A DNA stretch of 64,000 nucleotides from Lachnospiraceae bacterium C1.1 (GTDB taxonomy: Bacteria; Bacillota; Clostridia; Lachnospirales; Lachnospiraceae): NCBI GenBank assembly GCA_030434875.1, contig JAUISW010000001.1:1003501-1067500 (forward strand). Reading direction: 5' to 3'. Within the stretch, counting starts at the first letter, position 1. Each line of letters opens with the position of its first letter. A program made the position numbers and the translations under genes. The notes under the pieces were generated by a model. It was not told the origin of the DNA, did no database searches, and saw only the letters and a program-made list of their open reading frames with translations. Of the stretch, positions 45,293-55,129 are shown piece after piece.

Positions 45293-47191
45293 ATGAAAAA
45301 AGAAGAATTTAAGCCTTTTATTCCGGCAGAAAAAATACTGCCTGAAATCACGCCGGTTTCAATCATACTCGGTGTGCTTTTAGCAATTGTTTTTGGCGGA
45401 GCAAATGCTTATCTCGGACTCAGAGTAGGAACTACGGTTTCAGCATCTATACCCGCTGCCGTAATTTCTATGGCAATCATGAGGATCGTATTAAAGAGAG
45501 ATTCAATTCTTGAAAATAATATGGTTCAGACAATCGGTTCAGCCGGAGAATCCATTGCCAGCGGTGCGATATTTACCCTGCCGGCGCTTTTTTTATGGGC
45601 AAGTGAGGGAACCATCGAGTCACCAAGTCTTATAACTATTATGATCATCGCTTTATGCGGAGGATTTCTTGGAGTAATATTTATGATACCTCTCAGAAAT
45701 TCACTGATCGTTCAGGAACATGGTACTCTTCCTTATCCGGAGGGTACGGCATGTGCAGAGGTACTTCTTGCCGGAGAAGATGACAGTTCAAGTTCAACAT
45801 CGATTTTCAAAGGTCTTGGAATTTCTGCATTGATCAAATTTGTTGTTGATGGTCTGAAGATCACGGGCAGCAGCATTACTATACCTGTTAAGCAGCTTTT
45901 TACAGAATTTACAGTTCAGGTTTATCCTGCACTTATCGGTGTTGGATATATCATCGGACCTAAAATAGCCAGCTACAATTTTGCAGGTGCTCTTATAGGC
46001 TGGTTCGTTTTGATCCCGGCTATTGTTACATTTGGAGGAGATACTGTTCTTTATCCCGGTACAGAGACTATCGCTAAAATGTATGCTGAGGGCGGTCCTT
46101 CCGCAATCTGGTCAAACTATCTTCGATATATCGGAGCCGGAGCCGTTACCTGCGGTGGAATAATAAGTCTTATTAAATCATTACCGACTATAATTTCCAC
46201 TTTTGCAGAATCAATGAAAAACCTAAAGAACGGTTCGGGTGAAAAGATTGAAGCTAACAGAACAAATCAGAACCTTAACGGAAAATTCCTTATAGTTCTT
46301 TTAATTGCGATTGTTCTTGTTCTCTGGCTCATACCGGCAGTTCCGGTTAACCTTGTTGGAGCAATTCTTATTGTTGTATTCGGTTTCTTTTTTGCAACAG
46401 TATCAGCAAGAATGGTTGGTCTTGTAGGAAGCACAAATAACCCGATTTCCGGAATGACTATTGCTACATTGCTTTTTACAACATTTTTGCTTAAATCCAT
46501 TGGTATTACCGGTGCTGAGGGAATGGTCGGAGCAATGTGCATTGCTTCAGTTACCTGTATTGTTTCTGCACTGGCAGGTGACACCTCACAGGATCTTAAA
46601 ACAGGTTATCTTCTTGGAGCAAGCCCTGTAAAACAGCAGATCGGTGAGCTTATAGGAACATTTGCTTCTGCGCTTACGATCGGTGGAGTTCTTGTTCTTC
46701 TTGACAAGGCATGGGGATATGGCGGAACCGAGATTCCTGCGCCTCAGGCTATGCTTATGAAAATGATCACTGAAAGTGTTATGAGCGAAAAGCTTCCATG
46801 GGCTCTTATATTCATGGGAGTATGTTTCTCGCTTGTAATACATATCCTTGGAATTCCGGTACTTCCGGTTGCTCTTGGTCTTTACCTTCCTCTTGAGCTT
46901 TCTGCTACCATAATGATAGGTGGAATCTTAAAGGGAGTTATTGATCGTTTTTCAAAGGCAAAGGATAAGGATTCAGAAGCTAACACAGGAATTCTTTTCT
47001 GCTCAGGACTGATCGCGGGAGAGGGACTTATAGGAATACTCCTTGCTTTCTTCGCGGTTATCGGCTGGGATAAGAAGATGGATCTTTCAGCTTCATTTTC
47101 AAGCGGAATAATTGGCGCTATAGTGGTAATTGCCATTATTGTTGCATTTATAATTAAGTTTGGAATGGAAAAATCTGCAAATGAAAAGTAA
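45293..47191 (+). CDS. OPT-family oligopeptide transporter
   Basis: 632 residues with about 14-16 membrane segments. Landmarks are AIVFGGANAYLGLRVGTTVSAS near the start, PYPEGTACAEVL near residue 148, and repeated SxNPISGMTIATL and GDTSQDLKTGYLLGASP in the second half. These are typical of the bacterial OPT/YSL group, which takes up small peptides or metal chelates with protons. AAGGAG is about 10 bases upstream of the ATG. A PqqD-like gene overlaps its 3' end, which hints that the substrate may be a modified peptide; this is an inference. Confidence 0.9.
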   Translation: MKKEEFKPFIPAEKILPEITPVSIILGVLLAIVFGGANAYLGLRVGTTVSASIPAAVISMAIMRIVLKRDSILENNMVQTIGSAGESIASGAIFTLPALFLWASEGTIESPSLITIMIIALCGGFLGVIFMIPLRNSLIVQEHGTLPYPEGTACAEVLLAGEDDSSSSTSIFKGLGISALIKFVVDGLKITGSSITIPVKQLFTEFTVQVYPALIGVGYIIGPKIASYNFAGALIGWFVLIPAIVTFGGDTVLYPGTETIAKMYAEGGPSAIWSNYLRYIGAGAVTCGGIISLIKSLPTIISTFAESMKNLKNGSGEKIEANRTNQNLNGKFLIVLLIAIVLVLWLIPAVPVNLVGAILIVVFGFFFATVSARMVGLVGSTNNPISGMTIATLLFTTFLLKSIGITGAEGMVGAMCIASVTCIVSALAGDTSQDLKTGYLLGASPVKQQIGELIGTFASALTIGGVLVLLDKAWGYGGTEIPAPQAMLMKMITESVMSEKLPWALIFMGVCFSLVIHILGIPVLPVALGLYLPLELSATIMIGGILKGVIDRFSKAKDKDSEANTGILFCSGLIAGEGLIGILLAFFAVIGWDKKMDLSASFSSGIIGAIVVIAIIVAFIIKFGMEKSANEK

Positions 47192-47522
47192 AAAGAATTT
47201 TCTTGATTATGTGCCGGTATTAAATGATGGAATAACTTTTACAAAAAAAGAAGATGGAAATCTTCACATGACCGTAGAAAACAGCGGATTTTACAATTCC
47301 ATTGCACAGAAATTTTTTAAGAAAAGCAGATTTTCCGAAATAGAGATCGATGAGATAGGCAGCTTTGTGCTCCCGCTCATTGACGGTAAAAGAACTGTGT
47401 ATGAAATTGCAGGGCTTTTAAGAGAGCATTTCGGAGAAGCGGCAGAACCGCTATATCCAAGGATTACACAGTATATGAAGATCCTGCAGAGCTATAATTA
47501 TATAAAATTAAAAAATAATTAA
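47181..47522 (+). CDS. PqqD-like peptide-binding protein
   Basis: 113 residues. The core DEIGSFVLPLIDGKRTVYEIAGLLREHFGE with a following helix (about 55-105) is the winged-helix PqqD/RRE fold, which binds leader peptides of ribosomally made, post-translationally modified peptides. The N-terminal region (NDGITFTKKEDGNLHM) adds a beta-sheet. ATG 47181 is chosen; it overlaps the OPT gene by 11 bases, so translation is coupled. No radical SAM enzyme or precursor peptide is nearby, so it may work with a distant partner or have a transporter-linked role. Confidence 0.75.
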   Translation: MKSKKNFLDYVPVLNDGITFTKKEDGNLHMTVENSGFYNSIAQKFFKKSRFSEIEIDEIGSFVLPLIDGKRTVYEIAGLLREHFGEAAEPLYPRITQYMKILQSYNYIKLKNN

Positions 47523-47531
47523 TTGAATCTA

Positions 47532-47592
47532 AAACAGGAGGCAAAGGGGGCGGATCATTTATGCTGATCAAGAGTCTGTTTGCCTCCTGTTT
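47532..47592 (+). terminator. long-stem hairpin after the OPT/PqqD operon
   Basis: A perfect 14-bp stem AAACAGGAGGCAAA/TTTGCCTCCTGTTT encloses a smaller GATCA/TGATC hairpin. The T-run is short (TTT), so it may terminate weakly. It ends 34 bases before proC. Confidence 0.55.
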
Positions 47593-47626
47593 GAATAAAT
47601 AATAATTTATCAGGAGGAAAAATTAA

Positions 47627-48421
47627 ATGAAGATCGGTTTTATAGGTACCGGAAACATGGGAAACGCAATTATAGGTGGAATTCTTAAAAAGGGAATAGC
47701 AAAGCCCTCAGATATTATAGGATCTTCACCGGATGCAGATTTAAGAAAAAAAACAGAGGATTCTTTTGGAATAGAGACTACAGCCGATAATCTCGAAGTT
47801 ATAAAAAAAGCAGATATTGTATTTTTCTCTGTAAAACCGCAGATAATTCCTCTTGTTGCTGAAGAAATCAAAGACAGTATCAGAGATGATCAGCTTTTTA
47901 TTTCAATTGTTGCCGGAAAGACAATGGAATGGTTTGAAAATGCTTTCGGAAGAAAGTTCAAGCTTGTTCGTACAATGCCCAATACACCGGCTCTTGTAGG
48001 AGAAGGTATGACTGCTGCTGTTATCGGTGAGCTGGTTACAGAAGAGGAAAAAAACAAGGCTTTAGAGATCCTTGGAAGTTTTGGTCAGGTAGAAGTTGTT
48101 TCTGAGCATATAATGGATGCTGTAGTGGCTGTAAGCGGAAGTTCTCCTGCCTACGTGTTTATGCTTATCGAAGCTATGGCTGACGGAGCAGTGGCTGAAG
48201 GAATGCCCAGAGCCCAGGCCTATAAATTTGCTTCGCAGGCAGTTCTTGGTTCTGCTAAAATGGCTCTTGAACTTGGAAAACACCCGGGTGAGCTTAAAGA
48301 CATGGTCTGCAGCCCTGCAGGCACAACCATTGAGGCTGTCAGAGTCCTTGAAAATATGGGCTTCCGCTCTGCAGTTATAGAGGCTGAAAAAGCCTGCGCA
48401 GAGGTAAACAGAAATCTATAA
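47627..48421 (+). CDS. proC: pyrroline-5-carboxylate reductase
   Basis: 264 residues. The Rossmann motif GFIGTGNMGNAIIGG is at the N-terminus, and FFSVKPQ marks the dinucleotide-binding edge. The C-terminal dimerisation and substrate domain contains VSGSSPAYVFMLIEAMADGAV and CSPAGTTIEAVRVLE. The latter is the conserved loop that binds pyrroline carboxylate. It performs the last step of proline synthesis with NAD(P)H. CAGGAGG lies about 10 bases upstream of the ATG. It stands alone, followed by a convergent chemoreceptor gene. Confidence 0.95.
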   Translation: MKIGFIGTGNMGNAIIGGILKKGIAKPSDIIGSSPDADLRKKTEDSFGIETTADNLEVIKKADIVFFSVKPQIIPLVAEEIKDSIRDDQLFISIVAGKTMEWFENAFGRKFKLVRTMPNTPALVGEGMTAAVIGELVTEEEKNKALEILGSFGQVEVVSEHIMDAVVAVSGSSPAYVFMLIEAMADGAVAEGMPRAQAYKFASQAVLGSAKMALELGKHPGELKDMVCSPAGTTIEAVRVLENMGFRSAVIEAEKACAEVNRNL

Positions 48422-48434
48422 TGATCATATAAAT

Positions 48435-48470
48435 AGCGCTGTCCGGCGAAATTTATGCTGGACAGCGCTT
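48435..48470. terminator. hairpin between proC and the chemoreceptor gene
   Basis: AGCGCTGTCC pairs with GGACAGCGCT around a 15-base loop. Poor T-runs on both sides; it lies between convergent genes. Confidence 0.6.
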
Positions 48471-48474
48471 AAAT

Positions 48475-50505
48475 TTATGATTTAAAGAATTCCATATCTT
48501 TATTAAGTTTATCTGCAACAGAATTTAAGTTTTCTGCAGCCTGAGCCAGCGTTGTAACCGTGGCGGAAAGTTCCTCCATGGAAGCACCTGTCTGTTCTGA
48601 GGATGCAGCATTTTCTTCTGAGATAGCTGAAAGAGCTGACATTGAATCAGAAACTGTATTTTTGCTGTTTACACAGCTTTCTGCACCATCGGAGATTCTT
48701 TTAACACCTGTAACAGTTTCGGAGATATCTTCAAGCATTCCCCGTACAGAGACAAGTGTTTCTTCAAGAGCCTTCTGCTCATCGATATTGCCCTGACGGA
48801 CTTCTTCGGATGCCTGTACCGCTGCCTGTGACTGGCCTAAAAGTACATCCATTTCAACTCTGATATCATTTGCCATCTGACGTGAATCTTCAGCAAGTTT
48901 TCCGATTTCTTCAGCAACAACGGCAAATCCGCGTCCGGCTTCACCGGCTCTTGCAGCCTCGATAGACGCATTCAGTGAAAGAAGATTTGTCTGTGTTGCG
49001 ATTGATGCGATTCCGTCAACCTTCTCATTAATATTGGATACAGCTGCTTCAGTTGCAGAAATAGTTTTAGTGATGTCCATTATCTTATTAGTCATATTGC
49101 TGCTGGAATCCTTAAGAGCTGAAAGAGAAGCAGACGATGACTCTGAAGCATCTTTCATACGGTCAGCAAGCGATTCAAGCGATTTGGAGGAATCCTGAAC
49201 TTCACCAACAGCCATACCTATATTGGCTACATTTTCGGTTACCCGCTGGATTTCATCTGCCTGCTGTGTGGCACCTGTTGCGATCTCCTGAACGGCAGTC
49301 GAAGCATCATCTGTAGTCTGTGAGATCTGGTTTGCCATATTTGACAGTTCATTAGATGAACTTCCTACTGTCGATGCTGAGGATTTAATACTTGAAACTA
49401 TCTTTTCAAGAACGGCTATGACAGAATTAGTATGAATTATCATTTGTCCGAATTCGTCTTTTCTATTTGCTTTACCCTCGATCGTTGAAAAACGTCCATC
49501 AGCAAGATCAGAAAGTGAATGATTGATCAGTTTAATAGGTGAAGTCAGTGAATTAGCTATATAAATTGAGATTGCTCCGGCAATTATAAGTAAGATAATG
49601 CCTATAATAACAACAATAGTTGCTGAAGTTCTTGCAGAACTTAAAACTTCATCTTGGTCTTCCGATACAGCTATTGTATAACCGGATAAAGGTTCTTTAA
49701 CAAATGCACAAAATGTTTTCTTACCTGTATCTTTATTTAATGATTCATTAAAGCCGCTCTGCTCGTTGCTTGAGAAGAAAGGATCGCCGCTGACATCCTT
49801 TGGCTCATCATCTGCTTCTACAGTAAACATAGAATGAGCTGCGATTATTCCGGAGCTGTCTGCGAGGAAGGCATCGTCAGCCTGTGAGGCAAGAAATTCA
49901 TGGAAGTAAGAAAGATCAAAATCTCTCTGAAGGGTACCTATGACAGTTCCGTCTTCATCATATATTGGCGTAATGATAATAGAGATCATTGTTCCCTTTG
50001 ATATAGAGGCCAATGCATCTGACATATTCGGTTCTCCGCTAAGGGCTTTCTTATAGTATTCCCTTTCGCTCACATCCGAAGGAGTGCCTTCATCAGCACG
50101 AAGAAGCTGCATTCCGTCAGCACCTGCAATGATCGATCCATTTCCGTCATTAAATATTTCATCCAGCTTTTTTAATTCTGCCAGCATGCTTGCGCTGAGT
50201 TCTTTATCTTCCGGATTTTTTATATATTCTATAGTTGACGGAGTTGATGCCAGCGTGCGTATAGCAGTCATGTTTTTTTCAAGAATTCCCTTAAATTCGC
50301 TTTCAATATACCATGCCTGCCAGTTGAGTGAAGTTTTTGCATCTTTAGTTGCTTTGGCTGTGGAACTCATATAACTGATAATTAAAGAAATAAGGAGCGG
50401 AAGCGCGGCAGATAATATCATTACGAAAATTAATTTCGTTTTAATTGAATCTTTTAACGCAATATTATTATTTAGTGATTTCTTATCTTTTGTTGCAGAT
50501 GACAT
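48475..50505 (-). CDS. methyl-accepting chemotaxis protein with dCache-type sensor
   Basis: 676 residues. A cytoplasmic N-terminus is followed by a membrane helix (about 24-45), an extracellular sensor of about 250 residues and a second helix (near 300-325). The sensor contains [32 protein letters not shown], typical of Cache domains. A HAMP domain follows, then the signalling domain with hairpin tip [36 protein letters not shown]. It should pass a ligand signal to CheA/CheW. ATG 50505 (- strand) has AAGGAGG 7-8 bases upstream; the frame is open 32 codons further. The ligand is unknown. Its presence implies a motile cell. Confidence 0.92.
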   Translation of the reverse strand: MSSATKDKKSLNNNIALKDSIKTKLIFVMILSAALPLLISLIISYMSSTAKATKDAKTSLNWQAWYIESEFKGILEKNMTAIRTLASTPSTIEYIKNPEDKELSASMLAELKKLDEIFNDGNGSIIAGADGMQLLRADEGTPSDVSEREYYKKALSGEPNMSDALASISKGTMISIIITPIYDEDGTVIGTLQRDFDLSYFHEFLASQADDAFLADSSGIIAAHSMFTVEADDEPKDVSGDPFFSSNEQSGFNESLNKDTGKKTFCAFVKEPLSGYTIAVSEDQDEVLSSARTSATIVVIIGIILLIIAGAISIYIANSLTSPIKLINHSLSDLADGRFSTIEGKANRKDEFGQMIIHTNSVIAVLEKIVSSIKSSASTVGSSSNELSNMANQISQTTDDASTAVQEIATGATQQADEIQRVTENVANIGMAVGEVQDSSKSLESLADRMKDASESSSASLSALKDSSSNMTNKIMDITKTISATEAAVSNINEKVDGIASIATQTNLLSLNASIEAARAGEAGRGFAVVAEEIGKLAEDSRQMANDIRVEMDVLLGQSQAAVQASEEVRQGNIDEQKALEETLVSVRGMLEDISETVTGVKRISDGAESCVNSKNTVSDSMSALSAISEENAASSEQTGASMEELSATVTTLAQAAENLNSVADKLNKDMEFFKS

Positions 50506-50570
50506 GATTTCCTCCTTTATAACAATAAATTTTATCAGCAGAAAAGTATGTATTTTTGTCAGTTCATTAC

Positions 50571-50622
50571 AGGAACCCGCAGTAAATGCGGATTCTTGCA
50601 ATTAAGTGACCAAAATGTATAT
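50571..50622. repeat. copy of the dispersed CCGCAGTAAATGCGG repeat
   Basis: GGAACCCGCAGTAAATGCGG, then ATTCTTGCAATTAAGTGACC, then AAAATGTATATA. It is nearly the same as 36426-36476. The rest of 50506-50969 is AT-rich and holds only the candidate fucO promoter. Confidence 0.65.
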
Positions 50623-50887
50623 ACTACAAATATTATATGATATATTGTCTAAAAAATGTAATAAATATATGATTTATCCTGTACTTTTTAACGAACTATA
50701 TTTGAAATTGTATTTGCAATAGTTCTGCAAAATTTATTAACTTAAAATTATAGAACTTTAGTAAAAATATGTAGTCAACAGAAGAAAATTAGGATACAAC
50801 TTATTTAAAAATACGGATCAGATAAAAAAATAATAGATTATATCGTAAATAAAGATTAAAAATAAATGAAATATTATTAAATAATAG

Positions 50888-50916
50888 TGGATATTTACTA
50901 AACAATGTTTTATAAT
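50888..50916 (+). promoter_or_regulatory. candidate fucO promoter
   Basis: TGGATA (50888-50893), a 17-base spacer and a consensus TATAAT (50911-50916). Confidence 0.5.
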
Positions 50917-50969
50917 AATGTTTGAAAATAAATTCATGGTGGGAACCTAATAATCCGGAGGAATTATAA

Positions 50970-52115
50970 ATGGCAAATCGTTTCGTACTTAACACTGTTT
51001 CATATCATGGCTCTGGTGCTATCAACGAAATCCCCGCACTGGCAAAGGACAGAGGATTTAAACATGTATTTGTTACATCAGATCCTGATCTTGTTAAATT
51101 TGGCGTTACAGCAAAGGTTACAGACCTTCTTGATAAAGAGGGAATCAAATATACACTTTATTCAAATATAAAGCCCAATCCGACCATCGAGAATGTTCAG
51201 TCAGGTGTTAAGGCTTTCAAGGAATGCGGAGCTGATTCTATCATTGCTATCGGTGGTGGATCATCAATGGATACTTCTAAAGCAATCGGTATAATCATCA
51301 CAAACCCTGAGTTTGAGGATGTAAGATCACTCGAGGGCGTAGCTCCTACAAAGAATCATGCAGTTCCAACGATCGCAGTTCCGACAACTGCAGGTACTGC
51401 TGCAGAGGTTACTATCAACTATGTTATAACAGATGTTGAGAAGCAGCGTAAATTTGTTTGCGTTGATACAAATGATATTCCGGAAGTTGCAGTTGTTGAC
51501 CCAGATATGATGTCTTCGATGCCTAAGGGACTTACAGCAGCTACAGGTATGGATGCTCTTACACATGCTATCGAGGGTTATACAACCAAGGGAGCATGGG
51601 AGCTTTCCGATATGTTCCATCTTGAAGCTATAAAGCTTATCAGCAAGCATCTCCGCGATGCTGTAAACAATACACCTGAAGGACGAGAGGGAATGGCTCT
51701 TGGCCAGTATATCGCAGGTATGGGATTCTCAAACGTTGGTCTTGGAATCGATCATTCAATGGCTCATACACTCAGTGCACATTATGATACACCTCATGGT
51801 GTTGCATGTGCTATGTTCCTTCCTATCTCAATGGAGTTCAACAGAGATTTCTGCGGTGACCGTTACAGAGAGATCGCACGTGCAATGGGCGTAGAGAATG
51901 TTGACAGTCTCAGCAGCGAGGAAGCTAAGGATGCCGCTATTAATGCCGTTAAACAGCTTTCAAAGGATGTAGGAATACCGGAGAAGAACGAGAAGATCAG
52001 AGAAGAGGATCTTTCACAGCTTGCAGATGATGCACTTGCAGATGCATGCTATCCCGGAAATCCCCGCGAAGCTACAAAAGAACAGGTTATTGAAATGTTC
52101 AGAATGCTTATGTAA
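50970..52115 (+). CDS. fucO: iron-dependent lactaldehyde reductase / 1,2-propanediol oxidoreductase
   Basis: 381 residues, a group III iron alcohol dehydrogenase very like E. coli FucO along its length, including IGGGSSMDTSKAIGI (NAD site), TTAGTAAEVTINYVITD and GQYIAGMGFSNVGLG. Metal ligands by alignment are D195, H199, H262 and H276. In fucose or rhamnose breakdown it reduces L-lactaldehyde to 1,2-propanediol and reoxidises NADH; it may also serve general alcohol formation. A GGAGG site lies about 8 bases upstream. No other fucose or rhamnose genes are adjacent. Confidence 0.88.
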   Translation: MANRFVLNTVSYHGSGAINEIPALAKDRGFKHVFVTSDPDLVKFGVTAKVTDLLDKEGIKYTLYSNIKPNPTIENVQSGVKAFKECGADSIIAIGGGSSMDTSKAIGIIITNPEFEDVRSLEGVAPTKNHAVPTIAVPTTAGTAAEVTINYVITDVEKQRKFVCVDTNDIPEVAVVDPDMMSSMPKGLTAATGMDALTHAIEGYTTKGAWELSDMFHLEAIKLISKHLRDAVNNTPEGREGMALGQYIAGMGFSNVGLGIDHSMAHTLSAHYDTPHGVACAMFLPISMEFNRDFCGDRYREIARAMGVENVDSLSSEEAKDAAINAVKQLSKDVGIPEKNEKIREEDLSQLADDALADACYPGNPREATKEQVIEMFRMLM

Positions 52116-52184
52116 TTCAACGTAAGGCACGAAGTACCTGCGTTAATAAGTAAGCAGTATGTAAGGATTAATGAATTCAGGTCA

Positions 52185-52214
52185 GAACCCCGCAATTTTG
52201 CGGGGTTCTTTTTT
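52185..52214 (+). terminator. fucO terminator
   Basis: GAACCCCGCA pairs with TGCGGGGTTC, then TTTTTT. Confidence 0.9.
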
Positions 52215-52345
52215 GCATTATAGGAAATTCCGATGGAATTCCCCATAATGCAAAAAACGCACTGCGTGCGTATGATGCGTCAAGCGCGGATAGGAAGAGC
52301 CTGCGGCTCCCGCGCTTGCGCGGAGAATCCTGCGGAGCAGGATTC
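52215..52345. repeat. cluster of four hairpins downstream of fucO
   Basis: In order: GCATTAT/ATAATGC enclosing GGAAATTCC/GGAATTCC (52215-52251); ACGCAC/GTGCGT (52257-52271); CAAGCGCGG/CCGCGCTTG enclosing GAGCC/GGCTC (52281-52318); GAATCCTGC/GCAGGATTC (52325-52345). The segment is richer in GC than its surroundings and non-coding. Similar GC-rich hairpin trains occur at 15557 and 36238. Confidence 0.65.
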
Positions 52346-52461
52346 TTTATTGTTATGAAAGATTTGTATTTAACCCTTTTGTCTGATATATTTTTGAAGA
52401 AGATATTTTTAATAAAAACCGAAGTAAATATTCTTTATATAAAATAAATGGAGACGAAAGA

Positions 52462-53403
52462 ATGATAAAAATCGATTTGATAACAGGTTTTCTTGGTTCC
52501 GGTAAAACTACTTTTATAAAGCTATATGCTGAATATCTTATAAAATGCGGATTCAGGGTTGGAATTGTTGTAAATGATTTTGGGCCTGTAAATATTGACA
52601 GGATCCTTTTAAACGAGATCGAAGGGGATAACTGCACTGTGGAAATGGTCACTACTGGCTTAAATGATGATTCTGAAGCTCACAGCAGGAGATTTAGGAC
52701 GAAGCTCATATCACTTAAGATGCAGGGATTCAACAGAGTTTTAGTGGAACCTTCGGGAATATATGATATTCGTGAATTTTTCGATTGCCTGCAGGATGAT
52801 CCTTTGTATGACTGGTATGAGGCCGGAAATGTCATCAGTCTTGTGGATGCTGACCTTGAGAAGGATCTGTCAGAGGAGTCAGAGCATTATCTTAGTTCAC
52901 AGATATCGGCTGCAGGAACTATAGTTTTCAGTAAAGCTGATCTTGTTTCTAAAGAAAAGATTGAGGAGACAAGATCGAGACTGGTTTCTATGCTTGAAAA
53001 ATTCAGCTGTAAAAGAAGCATTGGCGGAAATATAATAGACAGGCCTTTTTCTGAATATGATGATGATCTTTTGAAAATAATCTCTGAATCCGGATACGAG
53101 GATCAGGGCAGAATAAGACCGCTGCCTGATGCAAAAAAGCACTTCTCAACCTTTTTTTATACAAATTTTGAATTTAGTTCGCAAGAAGAGATCAGGAATA
53201 CGATCCAGGATCTTATGTCAGATACAAAGAATGGAAGAATTCTTAGAATTAAGGGATTTATAAAAATATCTGATGATATTTATGAAGTAAATGCTTCTCA
53301 TGATGAGATAAAGATAGAAAGATCACCTGCTCCATTACAGCAGATCATTATAGTAATAGGAGAACTGCTTTCATACGATCAGATAGCTGCTTACTTAGAA
53401 TGA
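52462..53403 (+). CDS. CobW/G3E-family GTPase lacking the CxCC metal motif
   Basis: 313 residues. Walker A is GFLGSGKTT (about 9-17), with VNDFGPVNID, VEPSGIYD as the switch segment and FSKADL as the guanine-specificity motif. A C-terminal CobW-like domain (about 215-313) follows. G3E metal chaperones normally carry CxCC after the second strand; here the equivalent stretch reads TTGLNDDSEAHSRRF with no cysteine. It is therefore unlikely to bind Zn or Co in the usual way and may hand over another ligand. The client is unknown. It has its own terminator and stands alone. Confidence 0.8.
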   Translation: MIKIDLITGFLGSGKTTFIKLYAEYLIKCGFRVGIVVNDFGPVNIDRILLNEIEGDNCTVEMVTTGLNDDSEAHSRRFRTKLISLKMQGFNRVLVEPSGIYDIREFFDCLQDDPLYDWYEAGNVISLVDADLEKDLSEESEHYLSSQISAAGTIVFSKADLVSKEKIEETRSRLVSMLEKFSCKRSIGGNIIDRPFSEYDDDLLKIISESGYEDQGRIRPLPDAKKHFSTFFYTNFEFSSQEEIRNTIQDLMSDTKNGRILRIKGFIKISDDIYEVNASHDEIKIERSPAPLQQIIIVIGELLSYDQIAAYLE

Positions 53404-53410
53404 TAATTTT

Positions 53411-53443
53411 AAGCCTCACCTTTCTGAATAGAGGTGAGGCTTG
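53411..53443. terminator. hairpin between the CobW-like gene and the next convergent gene
   Basis: AAGCCTCACCT pairs with AGGTGAGGCTT; T-runs are poor. Confidence 0.5.
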
Positions 53444-53497
53444 ACTTATTTTATATTTGAATTGTAACCAGCCTATCGCCAGTCGGATTTAAAAAAC

Positions 53498-54094
53498 TTA
53501 TTTACTGAATTTTTTCGTTACTGTAAGTTCGGCATAATTTTTACGAACCGAAACGAGAAGGTCATCAGCAATACTTTTAAGGATAAATTTCTCAAGTTCA
53601 TCCTTTTCGGATTCATTTGCAGGTAAATTCTCAATATAGTTGTTGAGAGACCAGCTGTACATTGGAAGACCTGATGCGCTTACATCCATACCCATTATAT
53701 TGACATGTATCTGAGAATTGGGATCACTTAAGATCACGCTCTGTGCGTCGAGATAATCGCTCCAGACACTTTTAATGGTTTCGAATATATTTTTCTTTTT
53801 ATTTCCGGAGCTTTTTGCTGCGGACATTAGTTCATCTCTCTGGTCAATATTTACGAAAACATCAGACTGAAGATGAATCTTAAAAGTATTGGTTTCATCT
53901 TTCTCTATCCAGTAGTTTCCTGAAAATTTACCTACAGTTGATTTCATAAGACTTAAAATTTCTTCTGTCATGAGACGAAGTCTTAAACTGTCGTTTTTTG
54001 CAAGACCGCAGTATGTGCCGCAATGTTCAGCTTCATCCATAGCCTGATCCCAGCCAGTGCCATCATTAGTAACCTTAAATATATCTGTCTTCAT
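53498..54094 (-). CDS. conserved-looking hypothetical protein
   Basis: 198 residues, cytoplasmic, no membrane segment. The N-terminal part LAKNDSLRLRLMTEEILSLMKST resembles the first helix of GHKL/anti-sigma ATPase folds, and GMDVSASGLPMYSWSLNNYIE follows later. However, no clear glycine-rich nucleotide lid is seen. Such proteins occur in Lachnospiraceae without assigned function, so no function is given. AAGGAGA lies about 10-15 bases upstream of the ATG on the - strand. Confidence 0.6.
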   Translation of the reverse strand: MKTDIFKVTNDGTGWDQAMDEAEHCGTYCGLAKNDSLRLRLMTEEILSLMKSTVGKFSGNYWIEKDETNTFKIHLQSDVFVNIDQRDELMSAAKSSGNKKKNIFETIKSVWSDYLDAQSVILSDPNSQIHVNIMGMDVSASGLPMYSWSLNNYIENLPANESEKDELEKFILKSIADDLLVSVRKNYAELTVTKKFSK

Positions 54095-54373
54095 AATTCC
54101 ATTTTCTCCTTCCTAATTCTAATTGTAATTTTAACAGATAGTTGGAAATTTTGCGTAAAAATATATAAAATAAATGTTCTTTTTTTTGTAATTTGCGTTT
54201 ACGCAATGCTATCACTGGATTTTATATGCATAATTTGGTATGATTAAACTTCAAAGTCAGATGTTTTGATCAGATCATCCGGCTTACATGCATCAAAAAA
54301 ATGCTGTTAATCTATGGCTCAGATTAACGGTTTTATTTATCTAATTTTATATATTCAGAAAGGAGCAGGATTT

Positions 54374-55114
54374 ATGTTAGAGCTCAGGAATCTTTCATTT
54401 TCAGTTGATGACGAAAATGAAAATAATGGAGAAATTGAAATACTCAAAAATATCAATCTTGAGATTGATGAAAATAAATTTGTAGTTATTACAGGCCCGA
54501 ATGGAGGCGGTAAATCAACGCTCGCAAGCCTTATCGCAGGTATTAAGAAGCCTACATCCGGACAAATCCTTTTTAATGGTGAGGATATTACAAATGCATC
54601 TATTACCGAGAGAGCAAAAAAAGGTATAAGCTTTGCTTTTCAGCAGCCTGTACGTTTTAAGGGAATAAGGGTTATTGACCTTTTGAGAATTGCTTCCGGT
54701 AAAGATATTTCAGTTTCGGCTGCCTGTGAATATCTTTCAGAGGTTGGTCTTTGTGCAAGGGATTATGTAGAAAGAGAAGTTAATGCTTCGCTTTCAGGAG
54801 GAGAGCTTAAAAGGATCGAGATTGCTACAGTTATGGCAAGAAAGACAAAACTTTCTGTATTTGATGAGCCTGAAGCAGGTATCGATCTCTGGAGCTTCCA
54901 GAATCTTATCAGGATCTTTGAAAACATGAGAAATGAAATTTCGGGAAGTTCGATCATCATTATTTCTCATCAGGAGAGAATTTTGAATATTGCTGATGAA
55001 ATCGTAGTTGTAAAGAATGGAACTATTTTTAAGCACGGTGCTGCTGATGGAATACTTCCGGAACTTGTTGGAACAGAATCTGCCGTTGATGCATGCGACA
55101 GACTTAAGAATTAA
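54374..55114 (+). CDS. sufC: SufC-like ATPase of a minimal SUF system
   Basis: 246 residues. ABC ATPase fold with Walker A GPNGGGKST, Q-loop FAFQQPVRFKGI, signature LSGGELKRIEIATVMAR, Walker B LSVFDEPEAGID and H-loop IISHQ. The GELKR form of the signature and the EAGID after Walker B are typical of SufC. It would drive conformational change of the neighbouring SufB-like scaffold during Fe-S cluster assembly. ATG 54374 has AAAGGAG 8-9 bases upstream; the frame continues to 54314 without need. The SufB-like gene follows after 15 bases. Confidence 0.88.
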   Translation: MLELRNLSFSVDDENENNGEIEILKNINLEIDENKFVVITGPNGGGKSTLASLIAGIKKPTSGQILFNGEDITNASITERAKKGISFAFQQPVRFKGIRVIDLLRIASGKDISVSAACEYLSEVGLCARDYVEREVNASLSGGELKRIEIATVMARKTKLSVFDEPEAGIDLWSFQNLIRIFENMRNEISGSSIIIISHQERILNIADEIVVVKNGTIFKHGAADGILPELVGTESAVDACDRLKN

Positions 55115-55129
55115 TGGGAGGTCTTTAAA

